This document shows positions 52,235 through 61,348 of a stretch of DNA of 61,348 nucleotides, one piece after another. The stretch lies in the NCBI RefSeq assembly GCF_017168145.1, contig NZ_JADQTL010000001.1:1-61348 (forward strand), given 5' to 3'. The translations under genes and the position numbers were made by a program. Every line of letters begins with the position of its first letter. Position 1 is the stretch's first letter. The stretch comes from Anaerovorax sp. IOR16 (GTDB lineage Bacteria; Bacillota; Clostridia; Peptostreptococcales; Anaerovoracaceae). Under the pieces are notes generated by a model, which was given only the letters and a program-made list of their open reading frames with translations, did not search any database and was not told where the DNA came from.

Positions 52235-52819
52235 TTATATCGCTTTAATTCCTTCCCAATACGCACTCCATGTTTTTTTTACGTATTCATTGACATCAAG
52301 TGGTTGGTTTTCATAAAGGAGCATTAAATCCATCATGCCTTGCATCATGGTAAAATATAAATAAACCGCTCCTTCACCAACAGACTCTTTGATTTGTCCT
52401 TCTGCAATTCCCTTTTCCACACATTGTTTTAATTTATTAAGATAATAATCTTCCTTGTCTTTGATTATTTTATGAAACTCATTTTTAAGTTTAGTGTTTT
52501 GTATCAGTGATATGTTTTTCCAAAATCCCAATCTCTTATTTTGATTAAAATAATGAAAGATTGCAAAAAGAACGCCTTCAAATTTATCTTTACATTTTTT
52601 ACCTTCCATTTCATTAATGGTAATTTGAAGATAGCTAAAACAGTTTTCAATTTCCTGTTTTACAATACATTCAATAATTTCTTCTTTACTCCTAAAATGA
52701 CTATATATAGATGGAGTTTTTATTTTTACAGCATTAGATAGCTCGGACATTGATAAGTTATATCCTTTTTCTGAAAAAAGCATATGTGCAACATTTAATA
52801 TCTCTTCCTTTTTCCCCAT
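52235..52819 (-). CDS. TetR-family transcriptional regulator
   Basis: A 194-aa regulator with the TetR N-terminal helix-turn-helix: EILNVAHMLFSEKGYNLSM and SELSNAVKIKTPSIYSHFRSKEEII (in part). The C-terminal helical ligand domain is of usual size (about 130 aa). I start at ATG 52819, 4 nt after GGAGGG; the frame is open 20 codons further but without such a site. It is followed by the TspO-like gene. A 6-bp inverted repeat lies just upstream (52831-52849). Confidence 0.87.
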   Translation of the reverse strand: MGKKEEILNVAHMLFSEKGYNLSMSELSNAVKIKTPSIYSHFRSKEEIIECIVKQEIENCFSYLQITINEMEGKKCKDKFEGVLFAIFHYFNQNKRLGFWKNISLIQNTKLKNEFHKIIKDKEDYYLNKLKQCVEKGIAEGQIKESVGEGAVYLYFTMMQGMMDLMLLYENQPLDVNEYVKKTWSAYWEGIKAI

Positions 52820-52830
52820 TATACCCTCCG

Positions 52831-52849
52831 TTAAGTACGATTCACTTAA
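52831..52849 (-). promoter_or_regulatory. Inverted repeat upstream of the tetR gene (candidate auto-operator)
   Basis: TTAAGT (52831-52836) and ACTTAA (52844-52849) with a 7-nt spacer lie between a -10-like TACAAT and the ribosome site on the minus strand, a common place for TetR-family autorepression. Confidence 0.45.
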
Positions 52850-52986
52850 TTGTATCAGTTTTACAATACTATAACCCAAGTTAAAGTGTCAATATAAAGT
52901 ACTATCGAATCTCCATTTCTTCTGACTTTTTATATTAACCTGATTTTTTACAATTTTAAAAGTCTTGTCAATTTTTTTAATATGGA

Positions 52987-53038
52987 TTGACGAATAAAAT
53001 TTACCATGATAAACTTTTAAAAACTAACGTTCGTTAGT
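52987..53038 (+). promoter_or_regulatory. Promoter and palindromic operator of chemoreceptor gene 1
   Basis: TTGACG (52987-52992), 17-nt spacer, TAAACT (53010-53015), then 7 nt to the palindrome ACTAA-CGTTCG-TTAGT (53023-53038), which would cover the transcription start. Chemoreceptor gene 2 has the same arrangement. A leader stem-loop CCTTCTAA/TTAGAAGG follows at 53040-53061. Confidence 0.65.
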
Positions 53039-53135
53039 GCCTTCTAACATTTATTAGAAGGATTTATAATTCATAAGGGAAAATGTGAATAGAGAATGAC
53101 ATATCACTTGTAGCATACTTAGGAGGTTCTGTCAC

Positions 53136-55112
53136 ATGAAATCATTAAAAATCAGACTAGTCGTCATCTTTACAGTTATAATACTTATTCTAACTTCATT
53201 CTTAGGATTGTTGTCTATACGTACAGTAAGTAAGAACATAATTGCTGATACAAATGATGATTTAAAGGAAATCGCAAAGCAACAAGCAAGCTATATTCAA
53301 GCAAAAAGGGATGCTGAACTTAAATATGTGGATGCTCTCGCACAAAATTCTATACTTACAGACCCATCTATTTCAGTCGAACAAAAAATATCTTTTTTTG
53401 AAGCAGAATCAAAAAGAACAGGATATTTAGCCTTTGCTTATGCGGATAAAACTGGAAATAGTACCGTATTTAACACAAAAATGGAAACAACCAATGTTGC
53501 AAATCGAGACTATTTTCAATCGGCTATCAATGGACAATCCGCTGCTTCTGACATAATTATTAGCAGCGCAACTGGAAAATTAGTAATTATATTTGCAGCT
53601 CCTGTATATAGAAACGGAGAAACCATTGGTATTTTATATGGAAGAAAAGATGGTACATTCTTAAACAATATCGCAAGTGAAGCTACCTATAAAGAAACGG
53701 GCTATTGCTATATGATTAATGACAACGGTGTTACCATTGCAGAAAAAGATATTAATCTTGTTTTAAGACAAGAAAATGTAATAGAGGATGCAAAAAACAA
53801 CAGCTCACTCCAAGCATTGGCTGATCTTACTCAAAATTATATGTTAAAAAGAGAAATTGGTAGTGGAAGCTACACATATGATGGAGAAAATTTAGTATCA
53901 GGTTTTGCACCGGTTGATGGTAGTCCTTGGATAGTCGTAATGGAAATTGAAAAGCAAGAGGTATTAAAAGAAGTAAATGCTCTTAGAAACTTACTTCTAA
54001 TCCTATGCTTAACAGCAATTATTACAGGAGCAATTATCACCTATTTTGTAAGTGATAAAATTTCAAAACCCATTAAAAAGGTTACGGGGGTTGCACAAGA
54101 AATTGCAAATGGGAACTTTAATGTTGAGCTCTCCATTAATACAAAAGATGAGGTAGGGCAACTTGCAAATGCTTTTAATCTTACCATTCAGCAACTAGTA
54201 AATTATCAAGGCTATATTGATGAAATTTCCGAGGCACTCAGCAAGATATCGCAAGGAGACCTCATGATTGAATTACAAAGGGATTATGTAGGGCAGTTCA
54301 TTAAATTAAAAGAGAATATGCAATCTTTACTTTTGAATTTAAATGCCACCTTCTTGCAAATGAATCAGTCGGCAGATCAAGTTGCAAGTGGTTCCGAACA
54401 AGTCTCCAATGGTGCACAGGCACTTTCACAAGGTGCCACAGAACAGGCAAGTTCTATCGAGGAATTATCGGCATCCATTGCTGAAATAACGTCAGAAATC
54501 CAACAAAATGCGGACAATGCAAAAACGGCCAGCGGTATGGCAGCGCTTGCCGGTAAGGAATTAAATAAGAGCAATGATGATATGAATCTTATGCTTGAAG
54601 CAATGAATGAAATCACTTTAAAATCCAATGAAATTTCTAAAATCATTAAAGTAATTGATGATATTGCATTTCAAACAAACATTCTTGCATTGAATGCTGC
54701 AGTCGAAGCAGCACGTGCAGGAGCTGCGGGAAAAGGCTTTGCTGTCGTTGCAGACGAAGTAAGAAATCTAGCAGGAAAATCAGCAGAAGCTGCAAAAAGC
54801 ACCACAACACTTATTGAAGAAACCATTCTTGCCGTTGAAAATGGTTCTTCCATTGCAGAAAGAACGGCGCACTCTCTTGAATCAAGTGAACAGGTTGCAA
54901 AAGAGGCTGTTGGAATTATTGATACGATCGCACAAGCCTCCAATCAACAAGCGTCATCCATCGCCCAAGTAAATCTGGGGGTTGAACAAATATCTGCCGT
55001 TGTGCAAACAAATGCTGCAACTGCAGAAGAAAGTGCTGCTGCAAGTGAGGAATTATCAAGTCAGTCGAATCTTCTAAAAGGGTTAATTTCAAAGTTTAAG
55101 CTAAAATACTAA
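53136..55112 (+). CDS. Methyl-accepting chemotaxis protein 1
   Basis: A 658-aa chemoreceptor: transmembrane helix about 8-28, double-CACHE-like extracellular sensor about 30-275 ([50 protein letters not shown]), second helix about 283-303, HAMP, a long linker ([21 protein letters not shown]), and the signalling hairpin with [20 protein letters not shown] and [20 protein letters not shown]. It ends ISKFKLKY without a CheR-tethering pentapeptide. Ligand unknown. RBS AGGAGG. Has its own promoter and terminator. Confidence 0.95.
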   Translation: MKSLKIRLVVIFTVIILILTSFLGLLSIRTVSKNIIADTNDDLKEIAKQQASYIQAKRDAELKYVDALAQNSILTDPSISVEQKISFFEAESKRTGYLAFAYADKTGNSTVFNTKMETTNVANRDYFQSAINGQSAASDIIISSATGKLVIIFAAPVYRNGETIGILYGRKDGTFLNNIASEATYKETGYCYMINDNGVTIAEKDINLVLRQENVIEDAKNNSSLQALADLTQNYMLKREIGSGSYTYDGENLVSGFAPVDGSPWIVVMEIEKQEVLKEVNALRNLLLILCLTAIITGAIITYFVSDKISKPIKKVTGVAQEIANGNFNVELSINTKDEVGQLANAFNLTIQQLVNYQGYIDEISEALSKISQGDLMIELQRDYVGQFIKLKENMQSLLLNLNATFLQMNQSADQVASGSEQVSNGAQALSQGATEQASSIEELSASIAEITSEIQQNADNAKTASGMAALAGKELNKSNDDMNLMLEAMNEITLKSNEISKIIKVIDDIAFQTNILALNAAVEAARAGAAGKGFAVVADEVRNLAGKSAEAAKSTTTLIEETILAVENGSSIAERTAHSLESSEQVAKEAVGIIDTIAQASNQQASSIAQVNLGVEQISAVVQTNAATAEESAAASEELSSQSNLLKGLISKFKLKY

Positions 55113-55123
55113 TACATATCTGA

Positions 55124-55156
55124 GGAATGATTCTATGAATGAGTCATTCCTTTTTC
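55124..55156 (+). terminator. Terminator of chemoreceptor gene 1
   Basis: GGAATGA (55124-55130) pairs with TCATTCC (55144-55150), followed by T5C. Confidence 0.8.
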
Positions 55157-55261
55157 TTATCAGTTCATATCTATTAATAATCTATCAAGAAGAATAATAA
55201 AAACGTACATTGCTAGAAACAAAAAACATTTATAATTCTTTTCTTATTTTATTTAACTTAA

Positions 55262-55313
55262 TTGACGAACCGCATTTCACGTGATAAACTTACACAAACT
55301 AACTCGTATTAGT
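55262..55313 (+). promoter_or_regulatory. Promoter and palindromic operator of chemoreceptor gene 2
   Basis: TTGACG (55262-55267), 17-nt spacer, TAAACT (55285-55290), 7 nt, then ACTAA-CTCGTA-TTAGT (55298-55313). Same elements and spacing as the first chemoreceptor promoter although the surrounding text has diverged. About 105 nt of leader follow before the ATG. Confidence 0.65.
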
Positions 55314-55418
55314 TTGTTAATATATAAAATCATTTTCGTTTTAAACAATACAAATGGGGTAGAAAGTGTTTATAGAGATTGGCAAGAATTTAATAACATA
55401 CTTAGGAGGTTCTGTAAC

Positions 55419-57551
55419 ATGAAATCATTAAAAATCAGGCTATTAATTATCTTTACAACAGTCATACTTATTCTAACGTCATTTTTAGGATTTTTATCTA
55501 TTTACACTACCAGTAATAATTTAATTAAAGGTACTCATAGTGATTTAGAAGAAATCGCAAAACAAGAAGCCAACTACATTCAAGCAAGAAGAGATAGTGA
55601 TCTTAATTATGTAGATGCATTGGCGCAAAATCAATTGCTCATTGATCCTAATACAACAATAGAACAAAAAATAGCATTTTTTGAAGCAGAAGCAGCAAGA
55701 ACAGGCTACTTGGCCTTTGCTTTTGCAGATACATCCGGAAATAGCACTGTATTTAACACAAAAAGAGAAACAACAAATATTGCTAACAGAGAATATTTTC
55801 AATCCGCTATGAATGGTCAAATGGCCGCTTCCGACGTAATTATCAGCAATGCAACCGGTGAATTGGTAATTATCTATGCAGCTCCGGTTTATAAAAACGG
55901 ACAAACAATCGGTGTATTTTACGGAAGAAAAGATGGACAAACTTTATCTGATATCGTTAGCCAAGTTAGTTATCGCGAAACTGGATATGCATATATGGTT
56001 AATGACCAAGGTACTACCATCGGACACAAAAACAAAGATTTGGTTTTAAGTCAGGATAATGACATTGAAAATGCTAAGACAGATCAATCTCTTAAAGCAT
56101 TAGGGGAACTTACAGAATCAATGATAAAACGTGAATCTGGAAGTGGGGAATATACATATAATGGTATCAATAAAATAGTAGGTTTTGCTCCAATTGAAGG
56201 TAGCCCTTGGATTGTCGCAGTTGGCGTTGAAACAAGCGAAATCCTAAAAGAAATCAATGCAATTAAATTCCTTTTGATTATCTTCTCTTTCATCGCAATA
56301 ATTGTTGGTGCAGTCATTACCTATTTTGTAAGTGATAAAATTACAAAACCGATTAAAAAGGTTACAGTTGTTGCACAAGAAATTGCAAATGGTAACTTTG
56401 ATGTTGAGCTCTCTATTAACTCAAAAGATGAAGTCGGTCAGCTTGCAAATGCATTTAACCTTACCATTCAACAGCTAGTGAATTATCAAGGTTATATTGA
56501 TGAAATTGCTGACGCCCTCAGTAAAATATCACAAGGTGATTTAATGATTGAATTACATAAGGATTATGTAGGGCAATTTATAAAACTAAAAGAAAATATG
56601 CAATCACTGCTTTTGAATCTAAATGCAACCTTCTTGCAAATGAATCAATCAGCAGATCAAGTTGCAAGTGGTTCTGAACAAGTTTCTAATGGTGCGCAGG
56701 CTCTATCTCAAGGTGCAACCGAACAGGCAAGTTCCATCGAAGAATTATCTGCATCCATTTCAGAAATCACCACAGAAATCCAGCAAAATGCGGACAATGC
56801 AAAAAAAGCCAGTGGTATGGCAGAACTTGCCGGAAAAGAATTACATAAGAGCAATGATGAAATGAGTAATATGCTTGGAGCAATGAATGAAATTACTTTA
56901 AAATCCAATGAAATTTCAAAAATCATTAAAGTAATCGATGACATTGCATTCCAAACAAACATTCTTGCATTGAATGCTGCAGTCGAGGCCGCGCGTGCCG
57001 GAGCAGCAGGAAAAGGCTTTGCTGTTGTTGCAGATGAAGTAAGAAATCTAGCAGGAAAATCAGCGGAAGCTGCAAAAAATACAACTGCACTTATTGAAGA
57101 AACCATTTATGCGGTTGAAAACGGTTCTTCCATTGCGGACAGAACAGCTCACTCTCTTGAATCAAGTGCTCAGATTGCTATGGAGGCGGTTGGTATCATT
57201 GATAAAATTGCACAAGCATCTGATCATCAAGCAGTATCCATTTCTCAAGTTAACTTAGGAGTGGAACAAATATCTGCTGTTGTACAAACAAATGCTGCAA
57301 CTGCCGAAGAAAGTGCTGCTGCAAGTGAAGAACTTTCAAGCCAATCCAGCCTATTAAAAGGATTAATTGCAAAGTTTAAACTTAATAATCACGATAATAG
57401 CTATAACGACTATAACAACCAAACTGACTACAATAGCCAAGTTGACTATAGCAGCTATGACAATTATGTGAACCCAACTACACAGTATGATGACACCTAT
57501 GCTTCATCAAAACAATATAATTATGAGGACAGCAACAATAATAAATATTAA
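55419..57551 (+). CDS. Methyl-accepting chemotaxis protein 2 with Asn/Tyr/Asp-rich tail
   Basis: A 710-aa tandem paralogue of chemoreceptor 1 with the same order: helix, double-CACHE-like sensor ([17 protein letters not shown]), helix, HAMP, linker and signalling hairpin ([19 protein letters not shown]). The cytoplasmic half is nearly identical to its neighbour while the sensor has diverged, so ligands probably differ. After the common end it carries about 55 extra residues rich in Asn, Tyr, Asp and Ser ([19 protein letters not shown]). I start at 55419 behind AGGAGG, matching the start of the paralogue; the open frame before it covers the leader. Confidence 0.95.
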   Translation: MKSLKIRLLIIFTTVILILTSFLGFLSIYTTSNNLIKGTHSDLEEIAKQEANYIQARRDSDLNYVDALAQNQLLIDPNTTIEQKIAFFEAEAARTGYLAFAFADTSGNSTVFNTKRETTNIANREYFQSAMNGQMAASDVIISNATGELVIIYAAPVYKNGQTIGVFYGRKDGQTLSDIVSQVSYRETGYAYMVNDQGTTIGHKNKDLVLSQDNDIENAKTDQSLKALGELTESMIKRESGSGEYTYNGINKIVGFAPIEGSPWIVAVGVETSEILKEINAIKFLLIIFSFIAIIVGAVITYFVSDKITKPIKKVTVVAQEIANGNFDVELSINSKDEVGQLANAFNLTIQQLVNYQGYIDEIADALSKISQGDLMIELHKDYVGQFIKLKENMQSLLLNLNATFLQMNQSADQVASGSEQVSNGAQALSQGATEQASSIEELSASISEITTEIQQNADNAKKASGMAELAGKELHKSNDEMSNMLGAMNEITLKSNEISKIIKVIDDIAFQTNILALNAAVEAARAGAAGKGFAVVADEVRNLAGKSAEAAKNTTALIEETIYAVENGSSIADRTAHSLESSAQIAMEAVGIIDKIAQASDHQAVSISQVNLGVEQISAVVQTNAATAEESAAASEELSSQSSLLKGLIAKFKLNNHDNSYNDYNNQTDYNSQVDYSSYDNYVNPTTQYDDTYASSKQYNYEDSNNNKY

Positions 57552-57593
57552 TAATAATTAGACCTTAAAACGGAATACCTTTTTATAAAAAAC

Positions 57594-57625
57594 AATGGGT
57601 TGGTAATTTGAATTACCAACCCATT
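57594..57625. terminator. Shared terminator of chemoreceptor gene 2 and the GGDEF gene
   Basis: A perfect 15-bp stem, AATGGGTTGGTAATT / AATTACCAACCCATT, with a two-base loop between convergent genes. Confidence 0.88.
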
Positions 57626-57653
57626 TAAATATGATTATGTATACGTAATGATC

Positions 57654-59303
57654 CTAATCAATACATCTGACACAATTTCTCCCATCATTTTTAGCTTGAT
57701 ACATCATCAAATCAGCTCTCTTTACCAAACTATCAATCGAATCATCGGGATAAAATCGTGTAACACCAAAACTCGCAGTCATAGAACCAATCCAAGGCAT
57801 ACGAAGCGAACTTAACTTATTTCGTAACTCTTCTGCAATTTGTATTGCTGTTTCAACAGTCGTGTCCGGGTATAATATAATAAATTCTTCTCCACCCCAT
57901 CGAGCAAACACATCCTGTTCATTTAAAGTATCTTTTATCTCTTTTACAATTGCTCCTAAAATAAGATCACCTACATTATGTCCGAATGAATCATTGATTT
58001 TTTTAAAATGATCAATATCAAACATTACAATAGAAAAAACATCACCACTCCTTAAACTTCTGTGAATTTCAACTTCTATTTTTTCTTTCATATATCTGCG
58101 GTTATATGCTCCCGTAAGCTCATCGGTAACAGATAAATGATGCAGCTTCTCTTCTAATTGTTTCTGTTTCGTAATTTCATCAATAATTATCTGTATTCCA
58201 GTTAAGCAATCCTCATCTCCCAATATTTTGATATGGGCTCTTAGCCATACCTGCTTCCCCCATTTCGTTTTATAAGAAACTTCTTGTACCGCCGATTGAT
58301 TTTTTTCTATACAATCAAGTAGTATTTGCGACAATCCGGACTCTACCAAAATAGGATCCGTAAATAAATTAATCATACGAGTTGCTAATATATTAGAAGA
58401 TCCCATGATCTCAAGTACCTTACTATTTAAATAGGTTATATTTCCATGAAGATCACATTTTAAAACGCCAACAGGTGCATTTTCTGCAAGCTCCAAATAT
58501 TCTCTCCTACTTTTTAACAGTTTTTCCTCTTGTTGCTTACGAGCACTAATATCCCTTAATACTCCAACACCATACCATACATCTTCTAATTTTAAACTAG
58601 ATAAAGAAACCTCAACGTATATTTTATAGCCATTTTTATGTTGTACAATTAACTCCACATTTTTTCCAAATAAACAACCATTCTCATCCAAATTAAAAAG
58701 CTTATAATTATTTTGTGCAATCCATTTATATGATAATAAAAATTTATCTAACTGCTGTCCTAATATTTCATCTCTAGAGTATCCAAAAAAATGCTCATTC
58801 GCAAGATTGCAATATGTAATCTTAAGTTTATTATCAAACAGAATAATCGAATCTTCCGTAGCATCCATAATCGCACTCAAAGTTGCTTTTTTTATTTTAA
58901 CCCGAGAATTCGCATCATAAAGCTTTAATGCCATTTCTATAGTAGATAACATAACAGCTTTTTCTGTACCTTTCAGTACAAATCCATATGCACGAACTTC
59001 TTTCATTTTAACGATTACTTCTTTTGAAGTGTTTGCAGTAATAAAAACAATAGGTATATCCTGATACTCTAAAATTTTTCGAGCAGCATCTATACCATCT
59101 ATTTTCCCTTCTAGTCCAATATCCATCAGTATAAGATCGATTGAAAGCCCATTATATACTTTATATACAGCTTCTTCACCACTTGCAGTAACCTCTATTT
59201 CATAACCATTTTCTGAAAGAAAATCCGATATTAATCGAACTGTAAGTTGACTATCCTCAACCAATAATATTTTCTTTCTTTTTTCTTTATTAGTTACCAA
59301 CAA
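57654..59303 (-). CDS. REC-PAS-PAS-GGDEF diguanylate cyclase
   Basis: A 549-aa cytoplasmic signalling protein. Receiver domain about 10-130 (VEDS, phospho-Asp in LILMDIGLEGKIDG, FITANT, and Lys in FVLKG). PAS domain about 140-265 (DSIILFDNKLKITYCN), second PAS about 270-385 (APVGVLKCDLHGNITYLN), GGDEF domain about 390-549 with DELTGAYNRRY, FDIDHFKKINDSFGH and catalytic RWGGEEF. It should make c-di-GMP when phosphorylated. The inhibitory I-site RxxD is absent (NEQD at the usual place), so product inhibition may be weak. No kinase gene adjacent. Sits next to chemoreceptors and pilT, plausible outputs of c-di-GMP. Confidence 0.92.
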   Translation of the reverse strand: MLVTNKEKRKKILLVEDSQLTVRLISDFLSENGYEIEVTASGEEAVYKVYNGLSIDLILMDIGLEGKIDGIDAARKILEYQDIPIVFITANTSKEVIVKMKEVRAYGFVLKGTEKAVMLSTIEMALKLYDANSRVKIKKATLSAIMDATEDSIILFDNKLKITYCNLANEHFFGYSRDEILGQQLDKFLLSYKWIAQNNYKLFNLDENGCLFGKNVELIVQHKNGYKIYVEVSLSSLKLEDVWYGVGVLRDISARKQQEEKLLKSRREYLELAENAPVGVLKCDLHGNITYLNSKVLEIMGSSNILATRMINLFTDPILVESGLSQILLDCIEKNQSAVQEVSYKTKWGKQVWLRAHIKILGDEDCLTGIQIIIDEITKQKQLEEKLHHLSVTDELTGAYNRRYMKEKIEVEIHRSLRSGDVFSIVMFDIDHFKKINDSFGHNVGDLILGAIVKEIKDTLNEQDVFARWGGEEFIILYPDTTVETAIQIAEELRNKLSSLRMPWIGSMTASFGVTRFYPDDSIDSLVKRADLMMYQAKNDGRNCVRCID

Positions 59304-59399
59304 TTATCACCCCAACTTCTATAAGAATAATCGTTATTTATTATAGTTTTTTTCCTTAAACGTCAATAAACACTGAGATAACCCAGTGTTTATTAAATA

Positions 59400-59482
59400 T
59401 GGTGCGCGCGGAGGGACTTGAACCCCCACGGTCGCCCGCTAGATCCTAAGTCTAGTGCGTCTGCCAATTCCGCCACACGCGC
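59400..59482 (-). tRNA. tRNA-Leu (anticodon TAG)
   Basis: Minus-strand class II tRNA: acceptor GCGCGTG / CGCGCGC, D-arm GGCGGAATTGGCAGACGC, anticodon loop CTTAGGA (TAG), long variable arm CGGGCGACCGT, T-arm GGGGGTTCAAGTCCCTC, and CCA at 59400-59402. Follows the rRNA operon. Confidence 0.95.
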
Positions 59483-59532
59483 ATACCATTTAATATTAGC
59501 GAAGTCGCGCAATTGCGCGACCTCACATTTAT

Positions 59533-59607
59533 TGGTGACTCCACCGGGAATCGAACCCGGGTTACCGCCGTGAAAGGGCGGTGTCTTGACCGCTTGACCA
59601 TGGAGCC
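59533..59607 (-). tRNA. tRNA-Glu (anticodon TTC)
   Basis: Minus-strand tRNA: acceptor GGCTCCA / TGGAGTC, anticodon stem CCGCC/GGCGG around CTTTCAC (TTC), T-arm CCGGGTTCGATTCCCGG, CCA encoded at 59533-59535. Directly downstream of 5S rRNA in the same operon. Confidence 0.95.
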
Positions 59608-59614
59608 ATACAAA

Positions 59615-59728
59615 CTGGCGACGTCCTACTCTCCCAGGCAGCTGCCCGCCAAGTACCATCAGCGCAAAGGAGCTTAACTACTGTGTTCGATATGGGAACA
59701 GGTGTGACCTCCTTGCTATAGTCACCAG
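59615..59728 (-). rRNA. rrf: 5S ribosomal RNA
   Basis: The minus strand starts CTGGTGACTATAGC and ends near GGAGAGTAGGACGTCGCCAG, the conserved 5S ends that pair with one another; internal text GTTAAGCTCCTTTGCGCTGA and the GAACACAGTAG loop are typical. Ends set within a few bases. Confidence 0.93.
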
Positions 59729-59794
59729 ATTTTTTTGAAGGTTAGTACCCTCAAAACCAAACAATGTAATCTTTTTACTTCTTACTTGAAACCA

Positions 59795-61348
<1,554 letters not shown>

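Noticed and set aside
59393-59659. Minus-strand frame of 88 codons across the tRNA-Leu and tRNA-Glu genes
   Set aside because: Entirely explained by two tRNA genes and the 5S end; such frames are a common annotation artefact.

Overview
The window looks like a low-GC, anaerobic, probably amino-acid-fermenting member of the Clostridia. Supporting signs are a Gram-positive style PHO box, a flavodiiron-rubredoxin-reductase fusion for O2 detoxification, class III fructose bisphosphatase, phenylacetate-CoA ligase with an ACT protein, SLH surface proteins, BTAD/SARP-like regulators and very AT-rich intergenic DNA. Genus cannot be fixed from sequence reading alone.

Layout. 1-668: left-edge partial copy of an IS1182-type insertion sequence. 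0.8-8.8 kb: phosphate regulon (pstSCAB-phoU, a degenerate ABC ATPase with its own promoter, a DUF3788 gene, and the phoR/phoB-like two-component pair) with a phased TTAACA box upstream of pstS. 8.9-10.1 kb: tRNA-Gly(CCC) and two copies of a 94-bp structured repeat with one compensatory base-pair change. 10.3-16.1 kb: exported kelch/Big_2 protein, IS copy B, and small conserved genes of unknown role. 16.2-19.4 kb: three-gene amino-acid operon (cyclodeaminase-like, aminotransferase, threonine-dehydratase-like). 19.6-20.5 kb: orphan holin/endolysin pair. 20.6-26.7 kb: a second two-component system, the 850-aa flavodiiron fusion and a D-cysteine-desulfhydrase-like enzyme. 26.8-36 kb: IS copy C, fbp, a nicotinamidase-like gene, ACT+paaK, a divergent aminotransferase, and IS copy D.

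36-51 kb is a cell-envelope region: frameshifted YoaK-like gene, PspC protein, a pilus-like operon (platform protein plus four small single-pass proteins, no assembly ATPase), a transglutaminase lipoprotein, a 1831-aa vWA/beta-repeat/SLH surface protein with a Cys-rich insertion in its vWA domain, a Pro/Glu/Val repeat protein, two paralogous small proteins sharing a NATWQGT motif, a BTAD regulator with a worn GGDEF-like tail, and pilT. 51-59 kb: TspO-like protein with a TetR regulator, two tandem chemoreceptors with matching promoters and palindromes, and a REC-PAS-PAS-GGDEF protein. The window ends in a reverse-strand rRNA operon (23S partial, 5S, tRNA-Glu, tRNA-Leu).

The most striking signal is the insertion sequence. 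In all three complete copies the duplicated target is exactly an intergenic terminator-like hairpin (23, 36 and 28 bp), so one intact hairpin lies on each side of the element; the fourth, cut by the window edge, also abuts a hairpin. The transposase is split by an A9 (A8 in copy D) tract between its catalytic Asp residues, so activity should need frameshifting or transcriptional slippage.
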